In this document: piece after piece, positions 1-8,234 of the stretch
Layout of the letters: each line of letters begins with the position of its first letter
Position numbering within the stretch: position 1 is the stretch's first letter
DNA from: Dysgonamonadaceae bacterium
Lineage (GTDB): Bacteria; Bacteroidota; Bacteroidia; Bacteroidales; Azobacteroidaceae
Reading direction: 5' to 3'
DNA: 53,549 nt
Assembly: GCA_031272075.1 (NCBI GenBank)
Contig: JAISUK010000072.1
Location: 1 to 53,549 of the forward strand
The notes under the pieces: generated by a model
Database searches by the model: none
What the model saw: only the letters and a program-made list of their open reading frames with translations
Told to the model about the DNA's origin: nothing
Position numbers and translations under genes: made by a program

Positions 1-125
1 GAAAATGAGAATGTTAATCGTTCATTGAAAAACTTTTTGTATCTTCGCCCTTTGAATTGTAATGTTTAGTGGACAGTAATAAAAAAAATTATTAACCAAA
101 CTTTGCCGCGTTGGCAGGCAGCACT
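1..125. other. window-edge intergenic stretch
   Basis: This AT-rich stretch lies downstream of the TonB receptor, which is read on the minus strand. It holds a weak plus-strand -7-like octamer TATCTTCG at 40-47 and a short A/T-only inverted repeat near 82-99. Neither can be tied to a gene inside the window. Confidence 0.3.
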
Positions 126-2519
126 TCAAAACTCAATCTTATAACTCAAATTCGGGAACGAAACTGCTTGCAGAAACAGTTCGGGCTGATTGGTGCGGTG
201 GTTGTAGTTGATGCCCCAGAACTCTTTGTAGCCCGTCACATTGATCATTTTCAGCGCTATCTCGTGGGCGGTGGCGCGGCGATTGATCTTGTAACTGATG
301 GTCAAATGAGCGATGAAGGCATTATCGAGGCGTTCGGTATAAGCGCGAGAAGCGTCTTGAACGAAAGTCTGCTGCGCTTGCGATTCGGCAAAGTCGGCCG
401 GAATGTAGTAATCCCCTCCCTGATAGGTGCATCGCAGGTTGACGCCGAAGATGTTTTGCCGCTCCCGTCCCATCTTCCATTCCTTTCCGCCGAGCGCATT
501 GATAAGGAAATTGCGGTTCAGGCGGGTATTGCGCCAAACGCCGTCGCCACCACGGTAGCGTGACTCGAAGACCGATGCCGTCAGCAGCCAATAGTAGCCG
601 TCCTTGAGGTAGCGTTCGAGGGTAAAGTCGATGCCGTAATTGCGTCCTGCACCATCGCTGGTTAACGGTGAATCGAGGTAGAACTGCTGGTAGTTGATGA
701 CGCTCCACAGGCTGTCTTTGATCACAGGAATGTTTTTCAGATATTGATAATACGGCTCTATCTTCAGGTGGACATGTTCGTTGAGCGACAAGTCGTAGGC
801 CAGGACAAGATGGTGCGCTTTGGCGAGTTTGAGGTTTTTATTCACCATTTGTCCGTCCTGCTCAAAGAAGTAGTAATCCAGTTTTTCGTGCCGACTGTGA
901 AGTCCGTAGGCGATGCTGAACGCATGCTGTGTTGCCGGTTGCCATTTCAACGCCAGGCGCGGCTCGATCGACCATTCATTATTGACCCGAAAATACAGTG
1001 AGTGAAGGCCGACATTCGCCGTAAATTTTTCATTCAAACGGACTTGCGATGAGGTGTAGGCCGTCACACGGGTGGTATGCCCATTGCTCTTGGCAAAACG
1101 ACGGGCGGGGAGCGGCGGCAATTTTTCCCAATCGGGCGAGGCGCTGTAATCAAGGTCGTAAAACATCTCCGTCACGCTGAAACCGGTGCGGTTGGTATGG
1201 CGAGCGCTGAACTTGCGGTTGTAGTAACTGTTCAACATCAGATTAAAGTTGCGGCTTCGCATATCGAGCCAAGGAATTGGGGCGCCTTCCACACCGTCCA
1301 CTACGGGCATTTCGTCCTGCATTGCCTCAAAGTCGGTGAAACCTGCAGCGAGCGAAGTCTTCAGATAGCCGTTGTTGCCGGTGAAGATGCGGTGTCCCAG
1401 TCCGCCGGCGACGGAGGTCTGATAGAAATCGCCGTCGTCTTTATAGCCCGGCAGGTCCCATTCAGCTGTGTCTTTCGGTGCATTGATCGGATAATGATCA
1501 TTCAACGCGATGCCCCAGAGGGTGAATGTACCGGCTTTCGCGGTCGGCAGATTCAGTTTGAACGACAAATCCATGTAATTCATTCCTGCCGCGCCGCCCA
1601 ACATGTCTGGAATCAGCGCATTCAGCAACCCCATTGTGGCATAACGGGCATTGAAGAGATACGAAGCTTTACCACCCTTGCGAAACGGACCTTCGGAAGC
1701 GAACTCCAACCCCGTAGTGCCTATCACCGCCGTGTGCTCTCGCTTCTGATTATTGCCGTTGCGCAGTTGCATATCGAACACGCCCGACAGCGCATTGCCG
1801 TATTCCGCAGGGAAAGCGCCGGTGAAGAAGTCGGAATTGCCGAGCACCTGCGAACTCAATGCCGTGAGGATGCCGCCCCCTACTCCGGTAATATCCTGGA
1901 AATGGGTAGGGTTGGGAATTTCCACGCCTTCGAGTCGCCATTGCAGAAACTGCGGCGAGTTGCCGCGAATGGCGATGCCATTGCTGCTGACACTGCCGTC
2001 CACGCCTGCATATGCGCTGACCAGCCGCGCGGGGTCGTCGTACCCACCCGCATAACGACTCGCTTCTTCTACGCTCAGCATCCGTCCGCCGGCCAGCGCC
2101 ATGGCATTGAGCGGCGCCTCCTTATTCGTTTTCGGTCGCACCACAACCTCTTTCAGTTCGGTCAGCTTTTCTTTCATCGCAATCTCAAGCACGGTCTCTT
2201 TCGCCGACGATACCAAGATTTCTCGAATGGTTGCCGGTTCGTAGCCGATACACGACACATGGATATTGTAGCGCCCGACAGTCAGTCCGGTCAGCGCAAA
2301 ACGCCCATCCACATCGGTCGTTGTCCCGACTGCCGGATCGGAATCGATCACAAACACCGTCACCGCCGAAAGGGGTTCTCCGGAAGCGGCATCGCTCACC
2401 ACACCGCGAACAACGCCCACAGGCTTTTGTTCTGCCGCTTGGGTGGGCAAAATAACAAACCACAGCGCTGCAAACAGCGTTATTCGTTGACATTTGATCA
2501 ATAAACCTATTTTTTTCAT
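126..2519 (-). CDS. TonB-dependent outer-membrane receptor with N-terminal carboxypeptidase-regulatory-like domain
   Basis: The 797-residue product has a Sec signal peptide (about 1-28, ending near TQAA). A carboxypeptidase-D regulatory-like beta domain follows (about 33-115, with GVVSDAASGEPLSAV and TDVDGRFALTGL). A plug domain (about 130-260, containing NGIAIRGNSPQFLQWRLEG and AEYGNALSGVFD) and a long barrel region end in an aromatic-poor terminal strand, YKIEF. It probably imports an unknown ligand across the outer membrane using TonB energy. It lacks the STN domain seen in the receptor at the right end of the window, has no SusD partner beside it, and stands alone. The substrate cannot be predicted. 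The divergent gap at its 5' side carries a -7 box and direct repeats that may control it. Confidence 0.9.
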   Translation of the reverse strand: MKKIGLLIKCQRITLFAALWFVILPTQAAEQKPVGVVRGVVSDAASGEPLSAVTVFVIDSDPAVGTTTDVDGRFALTGLTVGRYNIHVSCIGYEPATIREILVSSAKETVLEIAMKEKLTELKEVVVRPKTNKEAPLNAMALAGGRMLSVEEASRYAGGYDDPARLVSAYAGVDGSVSSNGIAIRGNSPQFLQWRLEGVEIPNPTHFQDITGVGGGILTALSSQVLGNSDFFTGAFPAEYGNALSGVFDMQLRNGNNQKREHTAVIGTTGLEFASEGPFRKGGKASYLFNARYATMGLLNALIPDMLGGAAGMNYMDLSFKLNLPTAKAGTFTLWGIALNDHYPINAPKDTAEWDLPGYKDDGDFYQTSVAGGLGHRIFTGNNGYLKTSLAAGFTDFEAMQDEMPVVDGVEGAPIPWLDMRSRNFNLMLNSYYNRKFSARHTNRTGFSVTEMFYDLDYSASPDWEKLPPLPARRFAKSNGHTTRVTAYTSSQVRLNEKFTANVGLHSLYFRVNNEWSIEPRLALKWQPATQHAFSIAYGLHSRHEKLDYYFFEQDGQMVNKNLKLAKAHHLVLAYDLSLNEHVHLKIEPYYQYLKNIPVIKDSLWSVINYQQFYLDSPLTSDGAGRNYGIDFTLERYLKDGYYWLLTASVFESRYRGGDGVWRNTRLNRNFLINALGGKEWKMGRERQNIFGVNLRCTYQGGDYYIPADFAESQAQQTFVQDASRAYTERLDNAFIAHLTISYKINRRATAHEIALKMINVTGYKEFWGINYNHRTNQPELFLQAVSFPNLSYKIEF

Positions 2520-2546
2520 TTTTTCTGTGTTTTAAGAATTTCGAAA

Positions 2547-2554
2547 CAAAATTA
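2547..2554 (-). promoter_or_regulatory. putative -7 box of the TonB receptor gene
   Basis: On the minus strand the octamer is TAATTTTG, matching the Bacteroidetes TAnnTTTG box, 28 nt before the receptor start codon. No TTTG is present at the expected -33 position, which would suit an activator-dependent promoter. Confidence 0.4.
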
Positions 2555-2561
2555 GATGTTG

Positions 2562-2616
2562 TCTAAAAACCGGGCGAGAAATATCGACAAAACGGGTAAG
2601 AAAGTAGACGAAACGG
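2562..2616 (-). promoter_or_regulatory. phased direct repeats upstream of the TonB receptor promoter
   Basis: Plus-strand GACAAAACGG (2586-2595) and GACGAAACGG (2607-2616) lie 21 nt apart, two helical turns. A looser third copy, TCTAAAAACCGG, lies at 2562-2573. Read on the minus strand they are CCGTTTYGTC repeats just upstream of the receptor's -7 box. Same-face direct repeats with about 21-nt spacing are typical of LytTR-family response-regulator sites, and the GTT core resembles them. The regulator itself is inferred; none is encoded in the window. Confidence 0.35.
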
Positions 2617-2838
2617 ACTTAAAGATTTTTTTCTTAAATATATTTGGTAATTACAAATTATTGTTGTAACATTGCCACGTATTTTAACTATAAACAATTC
2701 ACTATAGCGGAAAAAACTTGATTAAGAAAAACTTTGGAACATTTTCGATGCGACGCAGAATCAAATCTCATTTGCTTCTGCTGAACGAGAGAAAACCATT
2801 GAAAATAACTCTATTTTTAAATTTAATTTTTTGTAAGT

Positions 2839-3486
2839 ATGAAGAAAACTATTCTAACATTGGTTTTGTGTAGCTTTATCGGAGCGGCTTTCGCTCAAGC
2901 AAAATTCGGAGTCACCGCAGGTTTGAATGCCTCCAGCGCCACCTTTTCCGAAGACGTTCTGGAAGGCATGGATGTCGGATTCAAAGCAGGCTTTCAAGTC
3001 GGCCTCGTATTGGACTATGCTTTGTCGGAAAACCTGTCCTTGATTCCTGAATTGAATTTCTCTCAAAAGGGATTTACATTGTCGGGAGATGAAGATGATC
3101 TTGAATACGACTACACAGGCACGCTCAACTACCTGACAGTCCCCATCAACCTTGCCTACAAGTTTGATTTGGGTATGGATCAAAAATTCTTGCTTTTCGC
3201 AGGTCCTTATCTGGGTTACGGCCTCTCCAGTTCTGAAAAAATCAAAGCTGCGGGCGTCTCAGTTGATTTGGACGAAGAAGATGCGCTGTTGACATTTGGT
3301 TCCGAAGATGGCGAGTTGAAAAAATTGGATTACGGCTTGAACATCGGAGCGGGCTACCAATACAACAAACTGGTTTTCAAACTCCAATACAATATGGGGT
3401 TGAACAACCTGATACAGGGAGGCTCCGAATATGATATCAGCGCCAAAACGACCAACGTGGCCGTTACCGTAGGTTATTTGTTTTAA
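2839..3486 (+). CDS. small outer-membrane beta-barrel protein (PorT/OmpW-like)
   Basis: The 215-residue product has a clear signal peptide (MKKTILTLVLCSFIGAAFAQ, cleavage after AFA). The mature part alternates hydrophobic and polar residues as in transmembrane beta strands, for example LNYLTVPINLAYKF and FLLFAGPYLGYGL, and ends in VTVGYLF with a terminal Phe as BAM substrates do. Glycine and aromatic content fit the 'outer membrane protein beta-barrel domain' family widespread in Bacteroidetes. Acidic loops (SGDEDDLEYDY, DLDEEDALL) are likely surface exposed. It is monocistronic and closed by a strong hairpin terminator. A specific function, whether porin, adhesin or structural, cannot be assigned. 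Confidence 0.85.
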   Translation: MKKTILTLVLCSFIGAAFAQAKFGVTAGLNASSATFSEDVLEGMDVGFKAGFQVGLVLDYALSENLSLIPELNFSQKGFTLSGDEDDLEYDYTGTLNYLTVPINLAYKFDLGMDQKFLLFAGPYLGYGLSSSEKIKAAGVSVDLDEEDALLTFGSEDGELKKLDYGLNIGAGYQYNKLVFKLQYNMGLNNLIQGGSEYDISAKTTNVAVTVGYLF

Positions 3487-3513
3487 TTTTATTGTTATTT
3501 TTCACAAAATACG

Positions 3514-3545
3514 AAAGCCGACGATTCCTCGAAATCGTCGGCTTT
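3514..3545 (+). terminator. intrinsic terminator after the barrel gene
   Basis: A perfect 13-bp stem, AAAGCCGACGATT (3514-3526) pairing with AATCGTCGGCTTT (3533-3545), closes a 6-nt loop and is followed by an A/T-rich tract. A-runs on the 5' side let it also work for minus-strand transcripts of the ABC transporter gene ending at 3618. Confidence 0.85.
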
Positions 3546-3617
3546 ATTTATGCTTGCATACCGACAAAGTGATTAGACTCACATTCCCATATTTAGATTA
3601 TGGAAAGACCTAAAGGT

Positions 3618-5402
3618 TTAATCGCCTTCGATGGTATCATTTATCTTTTCCACATTCATGCTTCGTGCGGAAGCATCGAAGATTTCTTTGTAGGTGCCGC
3701 CGTGGTGATAGACCTGTTCGTGTGTACCGCTCTCCACTACCCTCCCCTGCTTCATGGCGAAAATCATATCCGAATCGATGATTTGTGAGATGGAATGGGA
3801 AATGATGATCACGGTTCTGTCTTTTTTGATGGCATCGAGCGAATTTTTGATCTGTTCGGTAGCAATCGCATCGAGCGAAGCGGTAGGCTCATCGAGGAAG
3901 ATGATCGGCGGATTTTTCAGAAACATGCGGGCGATAGCGATGCGCTGCTGTTGGCCGCCCGAAAGCGCAAGCGCAGAACTTTCGTAGCCATTGGGCAGGG
4001 CGATGACCTGCTCGTGGATGTAGGCTTTTTTCGCCGCTTCCTCCATCTGCTCACGGGTAGCATTGACATTGCCATACAGGATATTTTCCGCAATCGAACC
4101 GCTGAAAATGTGGTTTTTCTGCAACACAAGACCGATATTCTCTCGCAAATATTGGGTGTCATAATCAGCCAACGAGACGCCGTCGAGCAGGATCTGCCCG
4201 CGTTGCGGTTCGTAAAATTTGTCTAACAGATTGATTACTGTGCTTTTACCTGCGCCAGAAAGCCCCACAAGCGCGGTAATCCGGTTCGGCAGAATCCGCA
4301 TGCTCACGTCAAACAGCGCCTGTGTGCCGCTTGGATACGTAAAATCGACATTCCGCAACTCAAACTCTCCCCGTATTTTGTCGGGACGGTAGGTGCCTGA
4401 CGGCTCTACTTCGTTGTCGGCATGCATGATGTCAAAAAATCCTTCGGCATAGATCAGGGCATCGTTGACATCGTCGTAGATGCGGTGAAGTTGGCGAATG
4501 GGCGCAGTGACATTGTTGAAAAGCATGATATGCAGCATGATGGCGCCTATTTGCATCTGTCCGGAAAGCACGAGGTAAGCCGTCAGGATGATGATGACCA
4601 CCACGCCGAACTGTTCGGTGAATGTCTTCAGTCCATCGAACTTGAAATTGGTCGCGCGCGTGCGCATCTGCGTATCCGTCAGCGCCGTTTGCAGTTCAAG
4701 TTGCTTTTTTGCTTCGATCTCCTCGCGATTAAAAGATTTGATGACATTGATCGACTCGATGATATTGATGATTCCGCCGGATTTGTTTTCGCGGTAGGTA
4801 CGGATATTGCGCCTCCAGCCTTTCAGTTTCTTCGCTTGCCGCTGACTGATGGCGAAATAGATCGGCACGATACACAATCCCACCAGTCCGACATAGAAAT
4901 TGGCGTTAAACATGCCGATGAGTGCCACGATGGCCGAAGTAAAAAGCGGGAAAATATCAATGAAGAAACTCTGCACAGTGCGCGTAAGGCTCGAAACACC
5001 CTGATCGATGCGTGTTTGCAGTTTTCCGGAACCGCTTTCGTCGGAAGTAAAAAACGCCATCCGATAGGTCAATACCTTTTCTATCACCCGTTGGGCAAGG
5101 TCTTGCGAGATCATGATTCGAATCTTCTCTCCGAAGAATTTTTGTCCGAAAGAGATAAAGATATTAATCAACTCTTTACTTAACAGGATAATGGAAATGA
5201 TCGCCACAATATGCAAACCGTCGCGTAGCGGTTTGTGCTGTTCGACAAGCGAAGTGATGCTGTTGACCGTATATTGCAGTACGTAGGCATTGACCTGCGC
5301 CGTCAACGCGCCGACACATGTCAACACCAATGCCAGTATTACCAGCCATTTATACGGCTTGACATACGGCAGGATATTGCGAAAAAGATTGAGTAACGAC
5401 AT
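3618..5402 (-). CDS. ABC exporter, fused membrane and ATPase domains (MsbA/multidrug type)
   Basis: The 594-residue half-transporter has an N-terminal six-helix membrane domain (about 1-330, first helix WLVILALVLTCVGAL). The C-terminal nucleotide-binding domain carries Walker A GLSGAGKST (about 379), the signature ALSGGQQQR (about 478), Walker B IIFLDEPTASLD (about 497) and an H-loop histidine in IIISHS. It should work as a homodimer exporting lipid, peptide or drug from the inner membrane. It follows the GH92 gene by 22 bp and probably shares its transcript, but nothing in the sequence identifies the substrate. MsbA-like lipid A flipping is one possibility; exporters of this architecture are too diverse to choose. 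Confidence 0.88.
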   Translation of the reverse strand: MSLLNLFRNILPYVKPYKWLVILALVLTCVGALTAQVNAYVLQYTVNSITSLVEQHKPLRDGLHIVAIISIILLSKELINIFISFGQKFFGEKIRIMISQDLAQRVIEKVLTYRMAFFTSDESGSGKLQTRIDQGVSSLTRTVQSFFIDIFPLFTSAIVALIGMFNANFYVGLVGLCIVPIYFAISQRQAKKLKGWRRNIRTYRENKSGGIINIIESINVIKSFNREEIEAKKQLELQTALTDTQMRTRATNFKFDGLKTFTEQFGVVVIIILTAYLVLSGQMQIGAIMLHIMLFNNVTAPIRQLHRIYDDVNDALIYAEGFFDIMHADNEVEPSGTYRPDKIRGEFELRNVDFTYPSGTQALFDVSMRILPNRITALVGLSGAGKSTVINLLDKFYEPQRGQILLDGVSLADYDTQYLRENIGLVLQKNHIFSGSIAENILYGNVNATREQMEEAAKKAYIHEQVIALPNGYESSALALSGGQQQRIAIARMFLKNPPIIFLDEPTASLDAIATEQIKNSLDAIKKDRTVIIISHSISQIIDSDMIFAMKQGRVVESGTHEQVYHHGGTYKEIFDASARSMNVEKINDTIEGD

Positions 5403-5424
5403 GAAACAGGGATAAATTCGCAGG

Positions 5425-7623
5425 TTACCGAGCCGTCATCTCAAACAACAATGTTCCGCCCTCCATGATCTGTTGGTGAGTAATAAACGGATCCGTCAAT
5501 TCCGTACCATTCAACTTCACGGACTGCACATGTAGATTTTCTTCCGACAAATTTTCCGCTATGACCGTAAACTGTTTATTATTCGGCAACTTAATTGTCA
5601 CGCAAGGTATCTGGGGCGCTCCCAGTACATAACGTTGACTTGCCGGATCGACAGGATAGAATCCCAACGCACTGAAAATATACCAGGCCGACATTTGTCC
5701 GCAATCATCGTTTCCACACAGTCCGTCGGGACGCGGCTGATAGAATTTATCGAATATTTCACGCACCAACGCTTCGGTTCGCTGCTTTGCACCTGCCAGC
5801 GTGTAGAGGTAAACCACATGGTGGCTGGGTTCGTTGCCGTGGGCATACTGTCCGATCAGCCCGGTGACATCGGAAACAAATCCCCTGACCTCGGCCGAGA
5901 CATCCAAGAAAAATAATGAATCAAGTTTGGTAATAAATGATTCATTTCCACCCATTTGTTCTATCAGGCCGGGCACATCCTGTTGCACATGCCAGGTGTA
6001 TTGCCAGGCATTTCCTTCGGTATAATCGCCACCGGCAGTGCTTGCATGCGACAAAGCAAAACGGTCGAAAGGAGTACGCCACCGGCCATGCGAGTCTTTT
6101 CCTCGCACCAGTTTGTTTTGCGGGTCAAACAGATTCTTCCAATTGGCGGCGCGATGGATGAAAAATTCATAATCGGCTTCTTTCCCCAGTTTTTTGGCCA
6201 ATTGCGCGGCGCAATAATCGTCGAAGCAATATTCCATCGTCCGTGAAACCGATTCTTCTGGCACCAAATCGAAAGGAAGATATCCGTATTTGTCATAAAT
6301 ATCCCAAGGCGAGTTCTTATGATTGACTGTCAATGAAGTTTTTACCCATTGATATGCTTTTTCCTGATCAATCCCGGGAAAATCTTTCAGGCAGGCTTCC
6401 ACTACCGGAGGGACACCATGATTGCCGATCATACAATAATTTTCTTTTCCCCACAAAGCCCAGATGGGCAGATAGCCATGCACTTCGGCATGTAGCAACA
6501 TCGTATTGATCAGGTCGCCGACACAGTCGGGCATCAGGATCGTATAAAGTGGATGCGCAGCACGGTAGGTATCCCACAACGAAAGCGTTGAAAAATACTT
6601 CCCGATCGGGGAAATCCGTACCGAATCGTCGGGGCCTCTGTAGCTGCCGTCGACATCCGCAATATTATTCGGCTGAATCAAAAGATGATACATCGAAGTA
6701 TAGAAATTCTGCTTCTGTTCCAGGCTTCCATCGACTTCGACGCGCGCCAACAGTTTTTCCCAATTATCGCCGGTTTCCTTTTTCACACGGTCGAAATCCC
6801 AGTGTGAAAGTTCCTGATTCAGATTTGCCAACGCCCCCTCAATACTGACGGAAGACAGGGCGATTTTGGCTTTCAACCTGTTTTTCGCTCCCGTTTTAAA
6901 CTGATATACGATTGTAGGCGCTTTATCGGTTTCATTTTCAAGCACTTTTTTCTCAGAAACTATCGGTTGATCGAACTGAATGACGAAAAACAAATGCCTT
7001 TGCACCCAGTGGCGGACATGCAGATGGCCGACGACGGTATGGTCGTCCGTGGTCTGTATCTCGGCGGCGATCACCCTGTTGTGATAGGCCTGTTCGCTGC
7101 TGACATTGCCGCTTTGGTAATTGATGCACACGGCAGGATTGTTGCCTTTGAATGTATATTGATGCATGGCGACATGCGGCGTACAGGTTAATTCCACTTT
7201 CACGGCGTTGTCAGTCAGTTCCACGCTGTAATAGCCCGGAGAAGCCATCTCGCTTGTTTTCAGGAAAGCGCTTTTGAAATCTTCACGTGCCGTTTGCGAG
7301 AAGGGCATCATCAGGATATCCCCCATATCCGGGATGCCGGTACCGTTCAGGCGCGTCTGGGAGAATCCCCAGATAAGGGAATCTTCGGCATTGTAGCCGC
7401 TACAATATCTCCAATCGAAATTGCCGGTTTGGGGACCCGGCTGCACCAATCCAAAAGGACAGGCCGCCCCCGGAAAAGTATGTCCGGTATATGCCGTTCC
7501 GATAAAAGGATCAACAAACTGTGAGCAACCGGTCAACAACGGTTGTTCGGGGCTGGTGCACGAAGCGGCAATGACTGCCGATAAAAGCACAACTAATTCT
7601 ATACCAATCAGAACTCGTTTCAT
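5425..7623 (-). CDS. glycoside hydrolase family 92 alpha-mannosidase, lipoprotein
   Basis: The 732-residue product starts with a lipoprotein signal whose lipobox VIAASC puts the acylated Cys at about residue 22. The body matches GH92 throughout. The N-terminal sandwich begins FVDPFIGTAYTGHTFPGAACPFGLVQPGP. The later helical-barrel segments include SLWDTYRAAHPL, GNHGVPPVVEAC, YTEGNAWQYTW and GNDDCGQMSAWYIFSALG. GH92 enzymes are calcium-dependent exo-alpha-mannosidases, mostly 1,2-linked, that trim N-glycan or yeast-type mannans; surface or periplasmic location follows from the lipobox. The length is usual for the family. It lies 13 bp after the Nudix gene and 22 bp before the ABC exporter, with no SusC/SusD genes beside it, so it is not in a standard glycan utilisation locus. 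Confidence 0.93.
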   Translation of the reverse strand: MKRVLIGIELVVLLSAVIAASCTSPEQPLLTGCSQFVDPFIGTAYTGHTFPGAACPFGLVQPGPQTGNFDWRYCSGYNAEDSLIWGFSQTRLNGTGIPDMGDILMMPFSQTAREDFKSAFLKTSEMASPGYYSVELTDNAVKVELTCTPHVAMHQYTFKGNNPAVCINYQSGNVSSEQAYHNRVIAAEIQTTDDHTVVGHLHVRHWVQRHLFFVIQFDQPIVSEKKVLENETDKAPTIVYQFKTGAKNRLKAKIALSSVSIEGALANLNQELSHWDFDRVKKETGDNWEKLLARVEVDGSLEQKQNFYTSMYHLLIQPNNIADVDGSYRGPDDSVRISPIGKYFSTLSLWDTYRAAHPLYTILMPDCVGDLINTMLLHAEVHGYLPIWALWGKENYCMIGNHGVPPVVEACLKDFPGIDQEKAYQWVKTSLTVNHKNSPWDIYDKYGYLPFDLVPEESVSRTMEYCFDDYCAAQLAKKLGKEADYEFFIHRAANWKNLFDPQNKLVRGKDSHGRWRTPFDRFALSHASTAGGDYTEGNAWQYTWHVQQDVPGLIEQMGGNESFITKLDSLFFLDVSAEVRGFVSDVTGLIGQYAHGNEPSHHVVYLYTLAGAKQRTEALVREIFDKFYQPRPDGLCGNDDCGQMSAWYIFSALGFYPVDPASQRYVLGAPQIPCVTIKLPNNKQFTVIAENLSEENLHVQSVKLNGTELTDPFITHQQIMEGGTLLFEMTAR

Positions 7624-7636
7624 TTTTTGAATGTAT

Positions 7637-8146
7637 TTATGAAATTAAAGTAAATATGCGATCGATTCCTTTTTGAAATTCATGTTCGAAATTGGGAGTG
7701 AAGCATCCTTTTCCGATGCGTGCTTCGATTTCCTTCAACGACCAGAATCGGCCTTCGCTGATCTCCTGCGGATTGAGTTGAATCGTTCCGTCATAAACGG
7801 CAAAATAACTGTAAACCAATTCTTTCTCCACTTCCGATTCAAATTGGTATTGGTGGATAAATACCGGGCTGAAATCCTTGATTCCGAGTTCTTCGCGGGC
7901 TTCTCTTCTCAACGCCGTTTCGACCGATTCGCCGAAATCAATATGCCCACCGACGGAAGTATCCCACTTACCCGGCTGAATGTCTTTCCATTCGGAACGT
8001 TTCTGAAGAAATAATTTTCCTTCTTTATTAAACACATGTAAATGAACAACCGGGTGAAGCCATTTTGACCCGTTATGACAGGCTTCACGCGTTGCTTTCC
8101 CGATTACCTGACCGGCATCACTTACCAAAGGGAATAATTCTTCCAT
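7637..8146 (-). CDS. Nudix hydrolase (YfcD/IDI-like)
   Basis: A complete Nudix box GX5EX7REUXEEXGU is present at about residues 67-89 (GHIDFGE, then REAREELGI), supplying the metal-binding glutamates. The N-terminal ELFPLVSDAGQVIGKATRE and WLHPVVHLHVFN place it with the subgroup often annotated isopentenyl-diphosphate isomerase-like or YfcD. These hydrolyse nucleoside-diphosphate-linked substrates; the substrate is not predictable here. I chose the ATG at 8146 because relatives begin a few residues before the ELFP segment; an in-frame ATG at 8167 would add seven residues. It heads a probable operon with the GH92 and ABC genes. Confidence 0.85.
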   Translation of the reverse strand: MEELFPLVSDAGQVIGKATREACHNGSKWLHPVVHLHVFNKEGKLFLQKRSEWKDIQPGKWDTSVGGHIDFGESVETALRREAREELGIKDFSPVFIHQYQFESEVEKELVYSYFAVYDGTIQLNPQEISEGRFWSLKEIEARIGKGCFTPNFEHEFQKGIDRIFTLIS

Positions 8147-8198
8147 ATATTCATGCGTTTCCAACATCCCTCAAGGGGTTGTTTCGGACAAATCCGCA

Positions 8199-8206
8199 CA
8201 AATGTA
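8199..8206 (-). promoter_or_regulatory. putative -7 box of the Nudix-GH92-ABC unit
   Basis: The minus-strand octamer TACATTTG fits TAnnTTTG, with a TTTC 19 nt upstream resembling the -33 TTTG. It lies between the carboxyltransferase stop and the Nudix start, so the three downstream genes can be transcribed on their own. Confidence 0.5.
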
Positions 8207-8234
8207 TATGAAAAAATTGATATTTGAAACTTTC

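Larger units (their letters stand above)
2520..2838. other. 319-bp divergent regulatory region
   Basis: This gap separates the TonB receptor (-) from the small barrel gene (+). Besides the -7 box and direct repeats listed separately it is AT-rich, with no small ORF worth calling. No convincing TAnnTTTG box faces the plus-strand gene; TAATTTTTTG at about 2823-2832 has a spacer two bases too long. Confidence 0.5.

Noticed and set aside
40-47. Promoter box TATCTTCG at the window start
   Set aside because: It faces the 3' end of a minus-strand gene, lacks a -33 element and has no downstream gene on its strand.
1077-2504. 475-codon open frame antisense to the TonB receptor gene
   Set aside because: It lies wholly opposite a gene with clear domains, its translation is rich in His, Arg and Cys without recognisable motifs, and it is the usual shadow of a GC-rich coding strand.
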